A stretch of 64,000 nucleotides of DNA, taken from the NCBI RefSeq assembly GCF_018736145.1, contig NZ_CP059997.1:395501-459500 (forward strand), given 5' to 3'. Shown here piece after piece: positions 17,658-25,936 of the stretch. The notes under the pieces are model-generated. The model saw only the letters and a program-made list of their open reading frames with translations, did no database searches and was not told the DNA's origin. This DNA is from Amycolatopsis sp. CA-230715. Lineage in GTDB: Bacteria > Actinomycetota > Actinomycetes > Mycobacteriales > Pseudonocardiaceae. The translations under genes were made by a program, and so were the position numbers. Each line of letters opens with the position of its first letter. Within the stretch, counting starts at the first letter, position 1.

Positions 17658-18412
17658 TCGGCGCGACGCTCGCGTGGACCGCCGCCGCGACGCTGGCCGC
17701 CGTCACGGTCACGTTCGGGATCGCGCTGGCGCGGCGGCGCTACGACACCATCGACACGTTCTGGGGCCTCGGATTCGCCGTGGTCGCCATCGTCGCGTTC
17801 GGACTGTCCGAAGGGGACTTCGCGCTCCGGCTCACCGTGACCGCGCTGACCGTGGTGTGGGGTGTCCGGCTCTCGGCGCACCTGCACCTGCGCAACCGCG
17901 GGCTGCCGGAGGACCCGCGATACGCGCGCATGGCCGAGCACGCGGGGCCCGGCCGGATCTTCGTGCGCGTGTACCTGCTGCAGGCCGTGGTGCTGTGGTT
18001 CGTGTCGCTGCCGGTGCAGTTCGCGCAGTACGGGCACGGGTTCACCGTCACCGCGTGGCTCGGGGTCGCGGTGTGGCTGATCGGCTTCGCCTTCGAGGCG
18101 GTCGGCGACGAACAGCTGCGCCGGTTCAAGGCCGATCCCGCGAACCGGGGCGAGGTGCTCGACACCGGACTGTGGCGCTACACCCGGCACCCGAACTACT
18201 TCGGCGACGCGTGCCTGTGGTGGGGCCTGTACCTGCTCGCGTGCACCTGGTGGCCGGGCGCGGCGACGATCCTCTCACCGGTGGTGATGACCTACACGCT
18301 CGCGCGCGGGACCGGGAAACCGTTGCTGGAGAAGGGAATGCGGGAGCGCCGCCCGGCGTACGCGAGCTACGTCGAGCGCACGAGCGGGTTCTTCCCGCTC
18401 CCGCCGCGCTGA
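17654..18412 (+). CDS. DUF1295 steroid-reductase-like membrane protein
   Basis: 252 residues with about six hydrophobic segments. The C-terminal part carries the family signature TGLWRYTRHPNYFGDACLWW followed by ERTSGFFPLPPR. Related to isoprenylcysteine methyltransferase and 5-alpha-reductase folds; the partner reaction with the cyclopropane synthase is probably a reduction of the acyl chain (inference). The GTG start overlaps the preceding stop (GTGA). Confidence 0.9.
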   Translation: MIGATLAWTAAATLAAVTVTFGIALARRRYDTIDTFWGLGFAVVAIVAFGLSEGDFALRLTVTALTVVWGVRLSAHLHLRNRGLPEDPRYARMAEHAGPGRIFVRVYLLQAVVLWFVSLPVQFAQYGHGFTVTAWLGVAVWLIGFAFEAVGDEQLRRFKADPANRGEVLDTGLWRYTRHPNYFGDACLWWGLYLLACTWWPGAATILSPVVMTYTLARGTGKPLLEKGMRERRPAYASYVERTSGFFPLPPR

Positions 18413-18423
18413 TTTACCTTGCG

Positions 18424-18438
18424 CACGATGTAATCGTG
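18424..18438. promoter_or_regulatory. OhrR operator candidate
   Basis: Perfect palindrome CACGAT-GTA-ATCGTG, 15 bases before the ohrR ATG. It is a natural autoregulatory site for the MarR/OhrR protein, though it is not the TACAATT-type box of Bacillus. Confidence 0.45.
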
Positions 18439-18453
18439 GGCTATGTTTTTGGC

Positions 18454-18927
18454 ATGCCGTCTTCCGACCGCGACCTCCTCCTCGAAGAGCAGGCCTGCTT
18501 CGCCCTCTACGCGGCGTCGCGGGCCGTCACCGACGTGTACCGGCCGCTGCTGGCCGAACTCGGGCTCACCTATCCCCAGTACCTGGTCCTGCTGGTGCTG
18601 TGGGAACGGGACGCCCGGCCGGTGAAGGAGATCGGCGCGGCGCTGCACCTGGACTACGGCACGGTGTCCCCGCTGCTCAAACGGCTCGAAGCGAACGGGC
18701 TGGTGGCGCGCCGCCGGCTCGCCACGGACGAGCGGAGCGTCACCATCAACCTCACGGAGAAGGGTGAGGCGCTGCGCGAGCGGGCGGTCGAAGTCCCGCC
18801 CGCGATCGGCTGCGCGCTCGGCCTCGACGACGACGAGCGGCGGGCACTGGTCACCATCCTGCGACGAGTCACCGAATCGGCCGTCGCGAACACACCCGAA
18901 TCAGGAGGAAGCCATGCCAAGTCGTGA
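18454..18927 (+). CDS. OhrR-type MarR regulator (peroxide-sensing)
   Basis: 157 residues. Winged helix of the MarR family: LGLTYPQYLVLLVLWE, DYGTVSPLLKRLEANGLV, and the wing RRRLATDERSVTINLT. Cys15 in LLEEQACFALYAA is the position of the redox-sensing cysteine of OhrR. It overlaps osmC by 14 bases, so it probably represses itself and osmC until oxidised by organic hydroperoxides. The start is fixed by the operator upstream. Confidence 0.88.
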   Translation: MPSSDRDLLLEEQACFALYAASRAVTDVYRPLLAELGLTYPQYLVLLVLWERDARPVKEIGAALHLDYGTVSPLLKRLEANGLVARRRLATDERSVTINLTEKGEALRERAVEVPPAIGCALGLDDDERRALVTILRRVTESAVANTPESGGSHAKS

Positions 18928-19348
18928 CGCCACCACCCACTGGGTCGGTGGTCTGCAGAAGGGCAAGGGCGAGGTCACCCTCGACTCGTCCAACGCGGGC
19001 ACGTTCGCCGTCTCGTTCCCGACCCGCGCGGGCAACCCGGACGGGCAGACCAGCCCCGAGGAGCTCATCGCCGCCGCGCACTCGTCGTGCCTGGCGATGA
19101 ACCTGTCCGGCGTGCTCGAATCGCAGCAGCTCGTCGCGGACTCGATCGACGTCAGCGCCGAAGTGACGCTCGGCCCCGCCCAGGGCGGCGGTTTCGAGAT
19201 CAGCGGCATCGCGATCACGCTGCGCGCGAAGATCGACGGCGTGGACGCGGACAAGTTCGCCGAGCTCGCGAAGACCGCCGAGCGGACCTGCCCGGTGAGC
19301 AAGGCGCTGTCCGGCACCACCATCACCCTGGACGCCGCACTCGCCTGA
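18914..19348 (+). CDS. OsmC-family peroxiredoxin
   Basis: 144 residues. A two-cysteine hydroperoxide reductase: Cys59 in AAAHSSCLAMNL and Cys126 in ERTCPVSKAL. The CPVSKAL wording places it in the OsmC branch rather than Ohr, whose second site reads CPYS. A perfect AGGAGG precedes the ATG. It is in an operon with the OhrR-type regulator. Confidence 0.92.
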   Translation: MPSRDATTHWVGGLQKGKGEVTLDSSNAGTFAVSFPTRAGNPDGQTSPEELIAAAHSSCLAMNLSGVLESQQLVADSIDVSAEVTLGPAQGGGFEISGIAITLRAKIDGVDADKFAELAKTAERTCPVSKALSGTTITLDAALA

Positions 19349-19362
19349 CCCCTTCGCTCCTG

Positions 19363-19384
19363 GGGGCCACCTGATGGTGGCCTC
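19363..19384 (+). terminator. Hairpin after osmC
   Basis: GGCCACC (19365-19371) and GGTGGCC (19376-19382) with a TGAT loop, 17 bases after the osmC stop. There is no T-run, so it is a weak terminator. Confidence 0.4.
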
Positions 19385-19400
19385 CAGGGCTGACGCGCGT

Positions 19401-19453
19401 GCCCCGAAAGTGACCTTCGGGGCGCTCAAGTCCCCGAAAGCCACCTTCGGGGC
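19401..19453. repeat. Tandem short inverted repeats
   Basis: Two near-identical hairpin units 31 bases apart: GCCCCGAA/TTCGGGGC (19401-19423) and CCCCGAA/TTCGGGG (19432-19452), each with a 7-base loop. They lie between convergent osmC and the nitroreductase. The wording resembles the repeat at 43886-43936 (GAAGGTGGCC). Confidence 0.7.
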
Positions 19454-19533
19454 ACCAGGCAGATCCCCGCACAAGCGTTCTTCAAGGCACTCCACCGCTA
19501 GAGGGGCATCCTTCGAAGCACGCGCGACCCGCT

Positions 19534-19941
19534 CTACGGTTCCAGGACGACGACCGGGATGCGGCGGGTGGTCTTCTTTTCGTAGTCGGCGAAACCGGGC
19601 ATCTTCTCCACCATGCGCGCGTAGAGCGCGTCGCGCTCGGCGTCGTCTTCCACCTGGCGCGCGGTCGCGGTGAGCTTCTCGGTGCCCACCTCGATCGTGA
19701 CCTCCGGGTTCGCCTTGATGTTGTGGTACCAGGCGGGGTTCTCCGGCGCGCCCGCCTTCGACGCGATGATCACGTACCGGTCGCCGTCGGAGACGTAGGC
19801 CAGCGGGGACACCCTCGGCTTCCCCGACTTCGCCCCGGTGTGAGTGAGCAGCAGCAGGTCCCCGCCCTCGAAGGGGCCGCCGACCTTGCCGCCGTTGGCG
19901 CGGAACTCCTCGATGATCTTGGTGTTGAAGTCGTCCGGCAC
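19534..19941 (-). CDS. Deazaflavin (F420)-dependent nitroreductase family protein
   Basis: 135 residues, the normal length of the DUF385/Ddn family. It contains LLLTHTGAKSGKPRVSPLAY and NPAWYHNIKANPEVTIEVG, the F420-phosphate-binding and core motifs. Such proteins use reduced F420 to reduce nitro compounds or quinones. GTG at 19941 is preceded by AAAGGAACGG. It is a separate unit on the minus strand, ending close to the osmC terminator. Confidence 0.92.
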   Translation of the reverse strand: MPDDFNTKIIEEFRANGGKVGGPFEGGDLLLLTHTGAKSGKPRVSPLAYVSDGDRYVIIASKAGAPENPAWYHNIKANPEVTIEVGTEKLTATARQVEDDAERDALYARMVEKMPGFADYEKKTTRRIPVVVLEP

Positions 19942-19988
19942 GGTTCGCCGTTCCTTTCCTCGTCTCCCCAGCGGTGACAAGATCGAAA

Positions 19989-21101
19989 CTACCGCCGTGG
20001 CACCAGATCCGCCCGTCCCAGCCGCCACAGCGAGGTCTTCTCCGCAGCGCGGGCGCCGTGCAGCGGGTCGTCGCGGTCGGCGGCCTTCGGGTGCCGCGGC
20101 GCGATCTCCGCGCGGTCCAGCACGGCGAGCCCGGCGCCGGAGATCCAGCCGAGCAGCTCGTCGCGGGTGCGGAGCCCGAGGTGCTCGGCGAAGTCCGACA
20201 GCACGAGCCAGCCTTCGCCGCCGTCGGCAAGGTGCTCCGGGAGCCCTTCGAGGAAACCCCGCAGCATCCGGCTTCCGGGGTCGTAGACAGCGTGTTCCAG
20301 CGGCGACGACGGTTTCGCGGGCAGCCACGGCGGGTTGCACACCACCAGGGGCGCGCGGCCGGGCGGGAACAGGTCCGCCCGCACGACGTCGACGGTTTCC
20401 GCGCACCCCAACCGTTCCAGGTTGTCGCGCGCGCAGGCCAGCGCCCTGTCGTCGGCGTCGGTGGCCACCACCTTCGCCACCCCGCGCCGGGCGAGCAGCG
20501 CGGCGAGCACCCCCGAGCCCGTGCCGATGTCGAAGGCCAGCTCGGCCGACGGCAAGGGCGCGTCGGCCACCAAATCCACGTACTCGCCCCGCACCGGGGA
20601 GAACACGCCGTAGTGCGGATGGATCTTCGCGCCCAGCGCGGGCACGTCCACGCCCTTGCGCCGCCACTCGTGCGCGCCGATCACGCCGAGCAGCTCGGTC
20701 AGCGCGACCACCGAGGGCCCGCCGGACTCGCCGTAGGTCTCCTCGCACGCGGCGCGGACATCCGGGGCGCGCCGGAGCGGAACCGCGTACTCGGCGTCCA
20801 GCGGCACCAGGAGCATGCCGAGGATGCGGGCCCGCCGCGACCGCGCCTGCCGGTGACGGCGAAATTCGTCCACAGTGGACGCGAGCGGGACGCGGCGGCG
20901 CGACCGGTCGACGCGCCTGCCCATGGCGCTCAACAGTTGCCGCGCGTTGACGAAATCGCCGTGCCACAACAAGGCCGTACCCGCCGACGCCAGGCGGAAC
21001 GCTGCGTCGGCGGTCATCCGGTCGTCGGCGATCTCGGCGCGCCGCGGGCGCGGCGCACCGCTTTCCGACCGCCAGCGCGCACCGGCGAGCGGGTCGCTCA
21101 C
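19989..21101 (-). CDS. Class I SAM-dependent methyltransferase with NPPW motif, coupled to ftsQ
   Basis: 370 residues. The N-terminal domain (1-180) is uncharacterised. The C-terminal Rossmann methyltransferase has motif I DIGTGSGVLAALL and CNPPWLPAKP, the (N/D)PP(Y/W) motif of enzymes that methylate exocyclic nitrogens in RNA, DNA or protein glutamine. The target cannot be told. The GTG start at 21101 overlaps the ftsQ stop as GTGA; an internal ATG at 21017 is the alternative. It is downstream of a cell-wall operon, so it is probably a passenger. Confidence 0.85.
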   Translation of the reverse strand: MSDPLAGARWRSESGAPRPRRAEIADDRMTADAAFRLASAGTALLWHGDFVNARQLLSAMGRRVDRSRRRVPLASTVDEFRRHRQARSRRARILGMLLVPLDAEYAVPLRRAPDVRAACEETYGESGGPSVVALTELLGVIGAHEWRRKGVDVPALGAKIHPHYGVFSPVRGEYVDLVADAPLPSAELAFDIGTGSGVLAALLARRGVAKVVATDADDRALACARDNLERLGCAETVDVVRADLFPPGRAPLVVCNPPWLPAKPSSPLEHAVYDPGSRMLRGFLEGLPEHLADGGEGWLVLSDFAEHLGLRTRDELLGWISGAGLAVLDRAEIAPRHPKAADRDDPLHGARAAEKTSLWRLGRADLVPRR

Positions 21102-21916
21102 GAAACCGTCGGCAGCTCCGGCGCCGACACGTCGTAGATCTTGCCTTCCCTGGTGAGCAGCGCCGCGATCACCTTCGCCTTGCGGTCGCCCTGCGAGGCG
21201 TCTCCCCAGCGCACCGTCTTGCCGCTGGCCAGCGTCAGCTCCACGCTGCCCGGCGTCGCCGCGCCGACGGCGACGACCTGGGTGCGCAGTTGCTGCGGCA
21301 GCGAGGCGAGCACCCCGGTCACCGCGCGCGTGAGCGGGTCCTCGGGGCCGACCTTCGGCAGCTTGATCTCGGGCAGCGCGGCGGGTTTGTCCTTCACGAC
21401 CTTGAACACGACCCCGCCGCCGTCGACGAGGTGCAGCGCGTCGCCGCTGTTGAAGTAGGCGACCGGGGTCCGCTCGGTCACCGCGATCTCGATGGTGTTC
21501 GGCCACGAACGCGACACGTCCGCGGTCGCCACCCCCGGCATCGCGAGCACGCGCTCGCGGACGCCGTCGGTGTCGAGCCGGACCAGCGGGACGCGATCGG
21601 GCACCGCCGCCGCGGCGCGGACGCCGTCCGCGGTGACCGAGCCGCCCGCACCGGACACCTCGACCGATTTGACGCCGAGCAGCGAGGTGAAGAACACGAC
21701 GTAGCCGATCCCGGCGGCGGCCAGCACCGTCAGCAGCGCCACCCACCGGCGCCGCAGCGCCTTGCGGCGCGATGGGCGGGTGCCGGTGCGCTGGCGCGCG
21801 ACCGACGAACGGCGGCCGCGACGCTGCAGCGGTTCGCGGTCCTGGCGCGCGCGAGCCGCCCGCCGCCGGTCCGCGCGCTGCTTCGCCGCCCTCGTCGAGC
21901 CCTTGGTCGTGGTCAT
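21098..21916 (-). CDS. ftsQ: Cell division protein FtsQ
   Basis: 272 residues. A basic cytoplasmic N-terminus (1-57), one transmembrane segment (about 58-80) and an extracellular POTRA domain beginning LLGVKSVEVSGAGGSVTADG, followed by the FtsQ beta domain (WPNTIEIAVTERTPVAYF). It links early and late divisome proteins. It lies 6 bases after murC. Normally ftsZ follows next; here a methyltransferase and a long insertion intervene. Confidence 0.96.
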   Translation of the reverse strand: MTTTKGSTRAAKQRADRRRAARARQDREPLQRRGRRSSVARQRTGTRPSRRKALRRRWVALLTVLAAAGIGYVVFFTSLLGVKSVEVSGAGGSVTADGVRAAAAVPDRVPLVRLDTDGVRERVLAMPGVATADVSRSWPNTIEIAVTERTPVAYFNSGDALHLVDGGGVVFKVVKDKPAALPEIKLPKVGPEDPLTRAVTGVLASLPQQLRTQVVAVGAATPGSVELTLASGKTVRWGDASQGDRKAKVIAALLTREGKIYDVSAPELPTVS

Positions 21917-21922
21917 CGGCGG

Positions 21923-23335
21923 CTACCCGTGCCCGCCCCTGCGGTCCAGTTCCGCGATGATCTCGGGCCCGAGCTGGGTGACGTCGCCCGCGCCCATCGT
22001 CACCACCAGGTCGCCCGGTTTCACCAGGTCCGCGGCCAGCACCGCGGCGCGGTCGAACGCGGGCTCGTAGCGCACCGACGCGCCGGTGACCTGATCGGCG
22101 ATGAGCGCGCCGGTCACCCCCGGTTCGGGTTCCTCCCGCGCGCCGAACACGTCGAGCACGACGACCTCGTCGGCGAGCCCGAGCGCCTCGGCGAACTCGG
22201 CGGAGAACGTCTTGGTCCGCGAGTACAGGTGCGGCTGGAACAGCACGACCACGCGGCCCGTCCCGGCGGCGTGGCGCACCGCGCGCAGCTGCGCCGCGAC
22301 CTCGGTCGGGTGGTGCGCGTAGTCGTCGTAGACGCGCACGTCCCCGGAGCGGCCCTTGAACTCGAAGCGCCTGCGGACACCGCCGAACGCGGCCAGCCCG
22401 TCGACGAGCCCGTCCAGCGGCGCGCCGAGTTCGAGCCCGGCCAGCAGCGCGGCCACCGCGTTGAGCGCCATGTGCTCGCCGGGCAGCGCCACGCGCAGGT
22501 CGATTTCGGTGCCCCGCAAGGAAATCCGGACCACTCCCCCGTCCGGGGCCGGGGTGTAGGAGAGCACCTTGGCGTCGTCGGGACCGGTCACCGAGTGCCC
22601 GTACCGCTGCACGCGCACGCCCTCGGCCTCGGCGCGCGCGGCCAGTTCGTCCGCGGGCCCGTCGTCGGCGCACGCCACGAGCAGGCCGCCCGGCTCGATG
22701 CGGCGCACGAACTCGGTGAACACGGCCACGTACGCCTCGGCGGTGCCGTGGTGGTCGAGGTGGTCCGGTTCGACGTTGGTGACCACGGCGACCGACGGCG
22801 AGTACGTCAGGAACGACCCGTCGCTCTCGTCGGCCTCGGCGACGAACAGGCCGCCTTCGCCGTGGTGCGCGTTCGCACCGGACTCGTTGAGGTCGCCGCC
22901 GATCGCGAACGACGGGTCGAGGCGGCAGTGCTGCAGCGCGACCGTGAGCATCGACGTGGTCGAGGTCTTGCCGTGCGTGCCGGCGATGCAGGCGACCCGG
23001 TGGCCCGCCATCAGCCCGGCGAGCGCCTGCGCGCGGTGCAGCACGGTGACACCGCGGTCACGGGCCGCGGCCAGTTCCGGGTTGGTCTCCTTGATCGCCG
23101 TGGACACCACGACCGCCGACGGGCCTTCGGGAAAGGCGTCGAGGTTCTCCGCGCGCTGGCCGATCGCGATCTCGGCGCCCTGGGCGCGCAGCGTGAGGAA
23201 CGCACGCGACTCCTTCGCGTCCGAACCGGACACCTTCGCGCCCCTGGCGAGCAGGATCCGCGCGATGCCGCTCATCCCGGCGCCGCCGATCCCGATCAGG
23301 TGCGCCCGCCGCAGCTCTTCCGGAAGCTCAGTCAT
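21923..23335 (-). CDS. murC: UDP-N-acetylmuramate-L-alanine ligase
   Basis: 470 residues. Adds L-Ala to UDP-MurNAc, the first step of the peptide stem. HLIGIGGAGMSGIARILL is the N-terminal Rossmann motif and GTHGKTS the ATP-binding loop; YDDYAHHPTEV is the conserved C-terminal signature. It overlaps murG by 8 bases. Confidence 0.98.
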   Translation of the reverse strand: MTELPEELRRAHLIGIGGAGMSGIARILLARGAKVSGSDAKESRAFLTLRAQGAEIAIGQRAENLDAFPEGPSAVVVSTAIKETNPELAAARDRGVTVLHRAQALAGLMAGHRVACIAGTHGKTSTTSMLTVALQHCRLDPSFAIGGDLNESGANAHHGEGGLFVAEADESDGSFLTYSPSVAVVTNVEPDHLDHHGTAEAYVAVFTEFVRRIEPGGLLVACADDGPADELAARAEAEGVRVQRYGHSVTGPDDAKVLSYTPAPDGGVVRISLRGTEIDLRVALPGEHMALNAVAALLAGLELGAPLDGLVDGLAAFGGVRRRFEFKGRSGDVRVYDDYAHHPTEVAAQLRAVRHAAGTGRVVVLFQPHLYSRTKTFSAEFAEALGLADEVVVLDVFGAREEPEPGVTGALIADQVTGASVRYEPAFDRAAVLAADLVKPGDLVVTMGAGDVTQLGPEIIAELDRRGGHG

Positions 23336-24470
23336 CGCCGGTCACCTTCGCCCCCGCCGCCTCCAGCACGATCCTCGCGAGCACCTCGTCGGCCTCGCGG
23401 TGGCCGAGCCCGACCGCGGCCGCGCTCATCTTCGCCACCCGCGCGGCGTCGGTCACCAGCGGCACCACCAGTTCGGCGACCTTCGCCCGCGTCAGGTCCG
23501 CGTCGTCGACCAGCAGCGCGGCGCCCGCGTCGACCGCGGGCTTCGCGTTGACGGCCTGCTCGCCGTTGCCGATCGGCAGCGGCACGAACACCGCGGGCAG
23601 CCCCACCGCGGACACCTCGGCCGCGGTCATCGCGCCCGAGCGGCACAGCACCACGTCCGCGGCGGCGTAGGCGAGGTCCATCCGCTCCAGGTAGGGCACC
23701 GGGACGTAGGCGGGCCTGCCGGGGAACTCCTGCACGGCGAGGGTGTTCTTCGGCCCGTGCGCGTGCAGGACGCCGACGCCCGCGTCGGCGAACTCCTTGG
23801 CGGAGGCGGAAAGCGCGGTGTTGATCGTCCGCGCGCCCTGCGAGCCGCCGAACACCAGCAGCGTCGGCGCGTCGGGATCGAGGCCGAAGTGCTCACGCGC
23901 CTTCGCGCGCAGTTCGGCGCGATCCAGCGTGGTGATCGAGCGCCGCAGCGGGATGCCGACGACCTCGGCACCGGGCAGCGGGGTGCCCGGCACGGCCACC
24001 GCGACCCGCTTCGCGAACCGCGCGCCGACCTTGTTCGCCAGCCCCGGTTGCTTGTTGGCCTCGTGCACGACGATCGGCGTCCGCCCGCGCGCGCCAAGGT
24101 AGGCGGGCAGCGCGACGTACCCGCCGAAGCCGACGACCACGTCCGCGTGCACCTTCGAGAGCACCTCGCGGGTGCGCTTGACCGAGTCGCGCACCTTCAT
24201 CGGCAGCCGCAGCAGCTCCGGGGTCGGCTTGCGCGGCATCGGCACCGGCGGGATCAGCTCCAGCGGGTAACCCCGCTCGGGGACGAGCTTCGTCTCGAGC
24301 CCCCTTTCGGTGCCCAGCGCCACGACCGACGCGTCGGGCCGCAGCCGCAGGACGGCGTCCGCGAGCGCGAGCGCGGGCTCGATGTGCCCCGCCGTCCCCC
24401 CTCCCGCGACCACGATCGTCGGGGCGCTCGCTCGCGCCGCCTTCTCGGATCCCTTGACGGGCTCGCTCAC
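23328..24470 (-). CDS. murG: UDP-GlcNAc:lipid I N-acetylglucosaminyltransferase
   Basis: 380 residues. Makes lipid II from lipid I at the inner membrane face. Two GT-B domains. IVVAGGGTAGHIEPALALAD is the N-terminal glycine-rich motif, HEANKQPGLANK is the lipid-substrate region and VFGGSQGARTIN starts the nucleotide-sugar domain. GTG at 24470 overlaps the ftsW stop as GTGA; an in-frame ATG at 24485 is the alternative. Confidence 0.97.
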   Translation of the reverse strand: MSEPVKGSEKAARASAPTIVVAGGGTAGHIEPALALADAVLRLRPDASVVALGTERGLETKLVPERGYPLELIPPVPMPRKPTPELLRLPMKVRDSVKRTREVLSKVHADVVVGFGGYVALPAYLGARGRTPIVVHEANKQPGLANKVGARFAKRVAVAVPGTPLPGAEVVGIPLRRSITTLDRAELRAKAREHFGLDPDAPTLLVFGGSQGARTINTALSASAKEFADAGVGVLHAHGPKNTLAVQEFPGRPAYVPVPYLERMDLAYAAADVVLCRSGAMTAAEVSAVGLPAVFVPLPIGNGEQAVNAKPAVDAGAALLVDDADLTRAKVAELVVPLVTDAARVAKMSAAAVGLGHREADEVLARIVLEAAGAKVTGDD

Positions 24471-25936
24471 CGATGACCTCTCCATGTCGAACTTCCGCGT
24501 GGCGCCGCGACCCTGGACCCCGTCCGGCGCGCCGGGGCGGGCGCCCTGCGGCGTTCCGCCTGCTGTGCCTGCCTGCCGCCGCGTCCGGTGGGCCTGCCTT
24601 TCGCCGAGCCTGGCCTGCCGCCGCCCCCGCCGCGCTTCTTCGCGGGCGGGCGGTACGGCTCCGGTGCCGGGAGCCGCATCAGGCGACCGAACTTACCCGG
24701 CCCCTGCGTGCGCAGTGCGGCCACCGCCTCCGGCTCGTGCCGAGCGCAGTTCGCCAGTATGCCGAACAGCAGCATCGTCACCACCAGCGACGTCCCGCCG
24801 TAGGAGATCAGGGGCAGGGTGACGCCGGTGACGGGCAGGACGCCCACCACGTAGCCGATGTTGATGGCCGCCTGCAGCACGAGCCACACGGTCAGCGTGC
24901 CCGCCACGATCCGGATCCACGGGTCGAGGTTGCGCGCGGCGATCCGCAGCCCCACGACGGCGAGCAGGCCGAACAGCCCCATCACGCCGACGCAGCCGAC
25001 GAAGCCGAGTTCCTCGCCGATCAGCGCGAAGATGAAGTCGTGCTGCACGTTCGGCAGGTATCCCCAGTTGGACTGGCCCTGCGCGAGCCCCTTGCCGAAC
25101 AGGCCGCCGTCGGCGAGCGCGTACTTGGCCTGGTTCGCCTGCAGGCCCTTGCCGGTCGGGTCGCTTTCGGGGTTCAGGAACGACATCACGCGGTCGAGCC
25201 GGTACTGCGAGATCAGCGCCAGCACCACGACGCCGGCGAGACCGCCGCCGAAGATGACCGCGAACAGCCGCTTCGGGGCGCCCGCGAACCACAGCAGGGA
25301 CACCAGCACGATGCCGAGGGTGACCGTGCCGCCGAGATCGGGCTGCGCCATCACGAGCGCGAACATGAGCAGCGCGGCGGGCACCACCGGCACCAGCAGG
25401 TGCCGCCACTGGTGCAGCACCGCGTACTTGGTGACCAGGATGTGCGCGCCCCACAGCGCGAGCGCCACCTTCGCCAGTTCCACCGGCTGCAGCGAGAACC
25501 CGCCGACATCGAACCAGCCCTTGGAGCCGAAGTGCTCGGCGCCGAGCGGGGTCAGCACGAGCATCAGCAGCCCGAGCCCGACCACCATCGCCGTCGACGA
25601 GAGCTGCCGGATCTTGCGCAGCGGAACCCGCAGGCCGAGCCAGAACACGACCGCGCCGAGCGCGACGAACATCAGGTGCTTCTGGAACTGGGCGTAGACG
25701 CCGCTGCCGGTCTTCGGGTCGTAGGAGGACACCGAGGACGCCGACAGCACCATGATGATGCCGAGCACGGTGAGCAGGCCGCAGATCGCCAGCACCAGGT
25801 GGAACGACGCGAGCGGGCGGGACAGCCACGCGGTGAGCGCCGTGCGCGCCGCCGCCAGGCCGCGTTCCGGCCGTTCCCGCTTGCGGCGCGGTGCCCGCTT
25901 CTCGCCGGTCTTCCTGCCTTCGTCAACCGCCGTCAT
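24467..25936 (-). CDS. ftsW: SEDS family peptidoglycan polymerase FtsW
   Basis: 489 residues, ten membrane segments between about 43 and 410. Typical SEDS motifs: GGFSLQPVELAKVALALW, PDLGGTVTLG, HDFIFALIGEELGFVG and TGVTLPLISYGGTSLV. It polymerises lipid II at the septum with FtsI. The C-terminal 75 residues are an unusually basic Arg/Gly/Pro-rich cytoplasmic tail. It overlaps murD by 14 bases. Confidence 0.97.
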   Translation of the reverse strand: MTAVDEGRKTGEKRAPRRKRERPERGLAAARTALTAWLSRPLASFHLVLAICGLLTVLGIIMVLSASSVSSYDPKTGSGVYAQFQKHLMFVALGAVVFWLGLRVPLRKIRQLSSTAMVVGLGLLMLVLTPLGAEHFGSKGWFDVGGFSLQPVELAKVALALWGAHILVTKYAVLHQWRHLLVPVVPAALLMFALVMAQPDLGGTVTLGIVLVSLLWFAGAPKRLFAVIFGGGLAGVVVLALISQYRLDRVMSFLNPESDPTGKGLQANQAKYALADGGLFGKGLAQGQSNWGYLPNVQHDFIFALIGEELGFVGCVGVMGLFGLLAVVGLRIAARNLDPWIRIVAGTLTVWLVLQAAINIGYVVGVLPVTGVTLPLISYGGTSLVVTMLLFGILANCARHEPEAVAALRTQGPGKFGRLMRLPAPEPYRPPAKKRGGGGGRPGSAKGRPTGRGGRQAQQAERRRAPAPARRTGSRVAAPRGSSTWRGHR

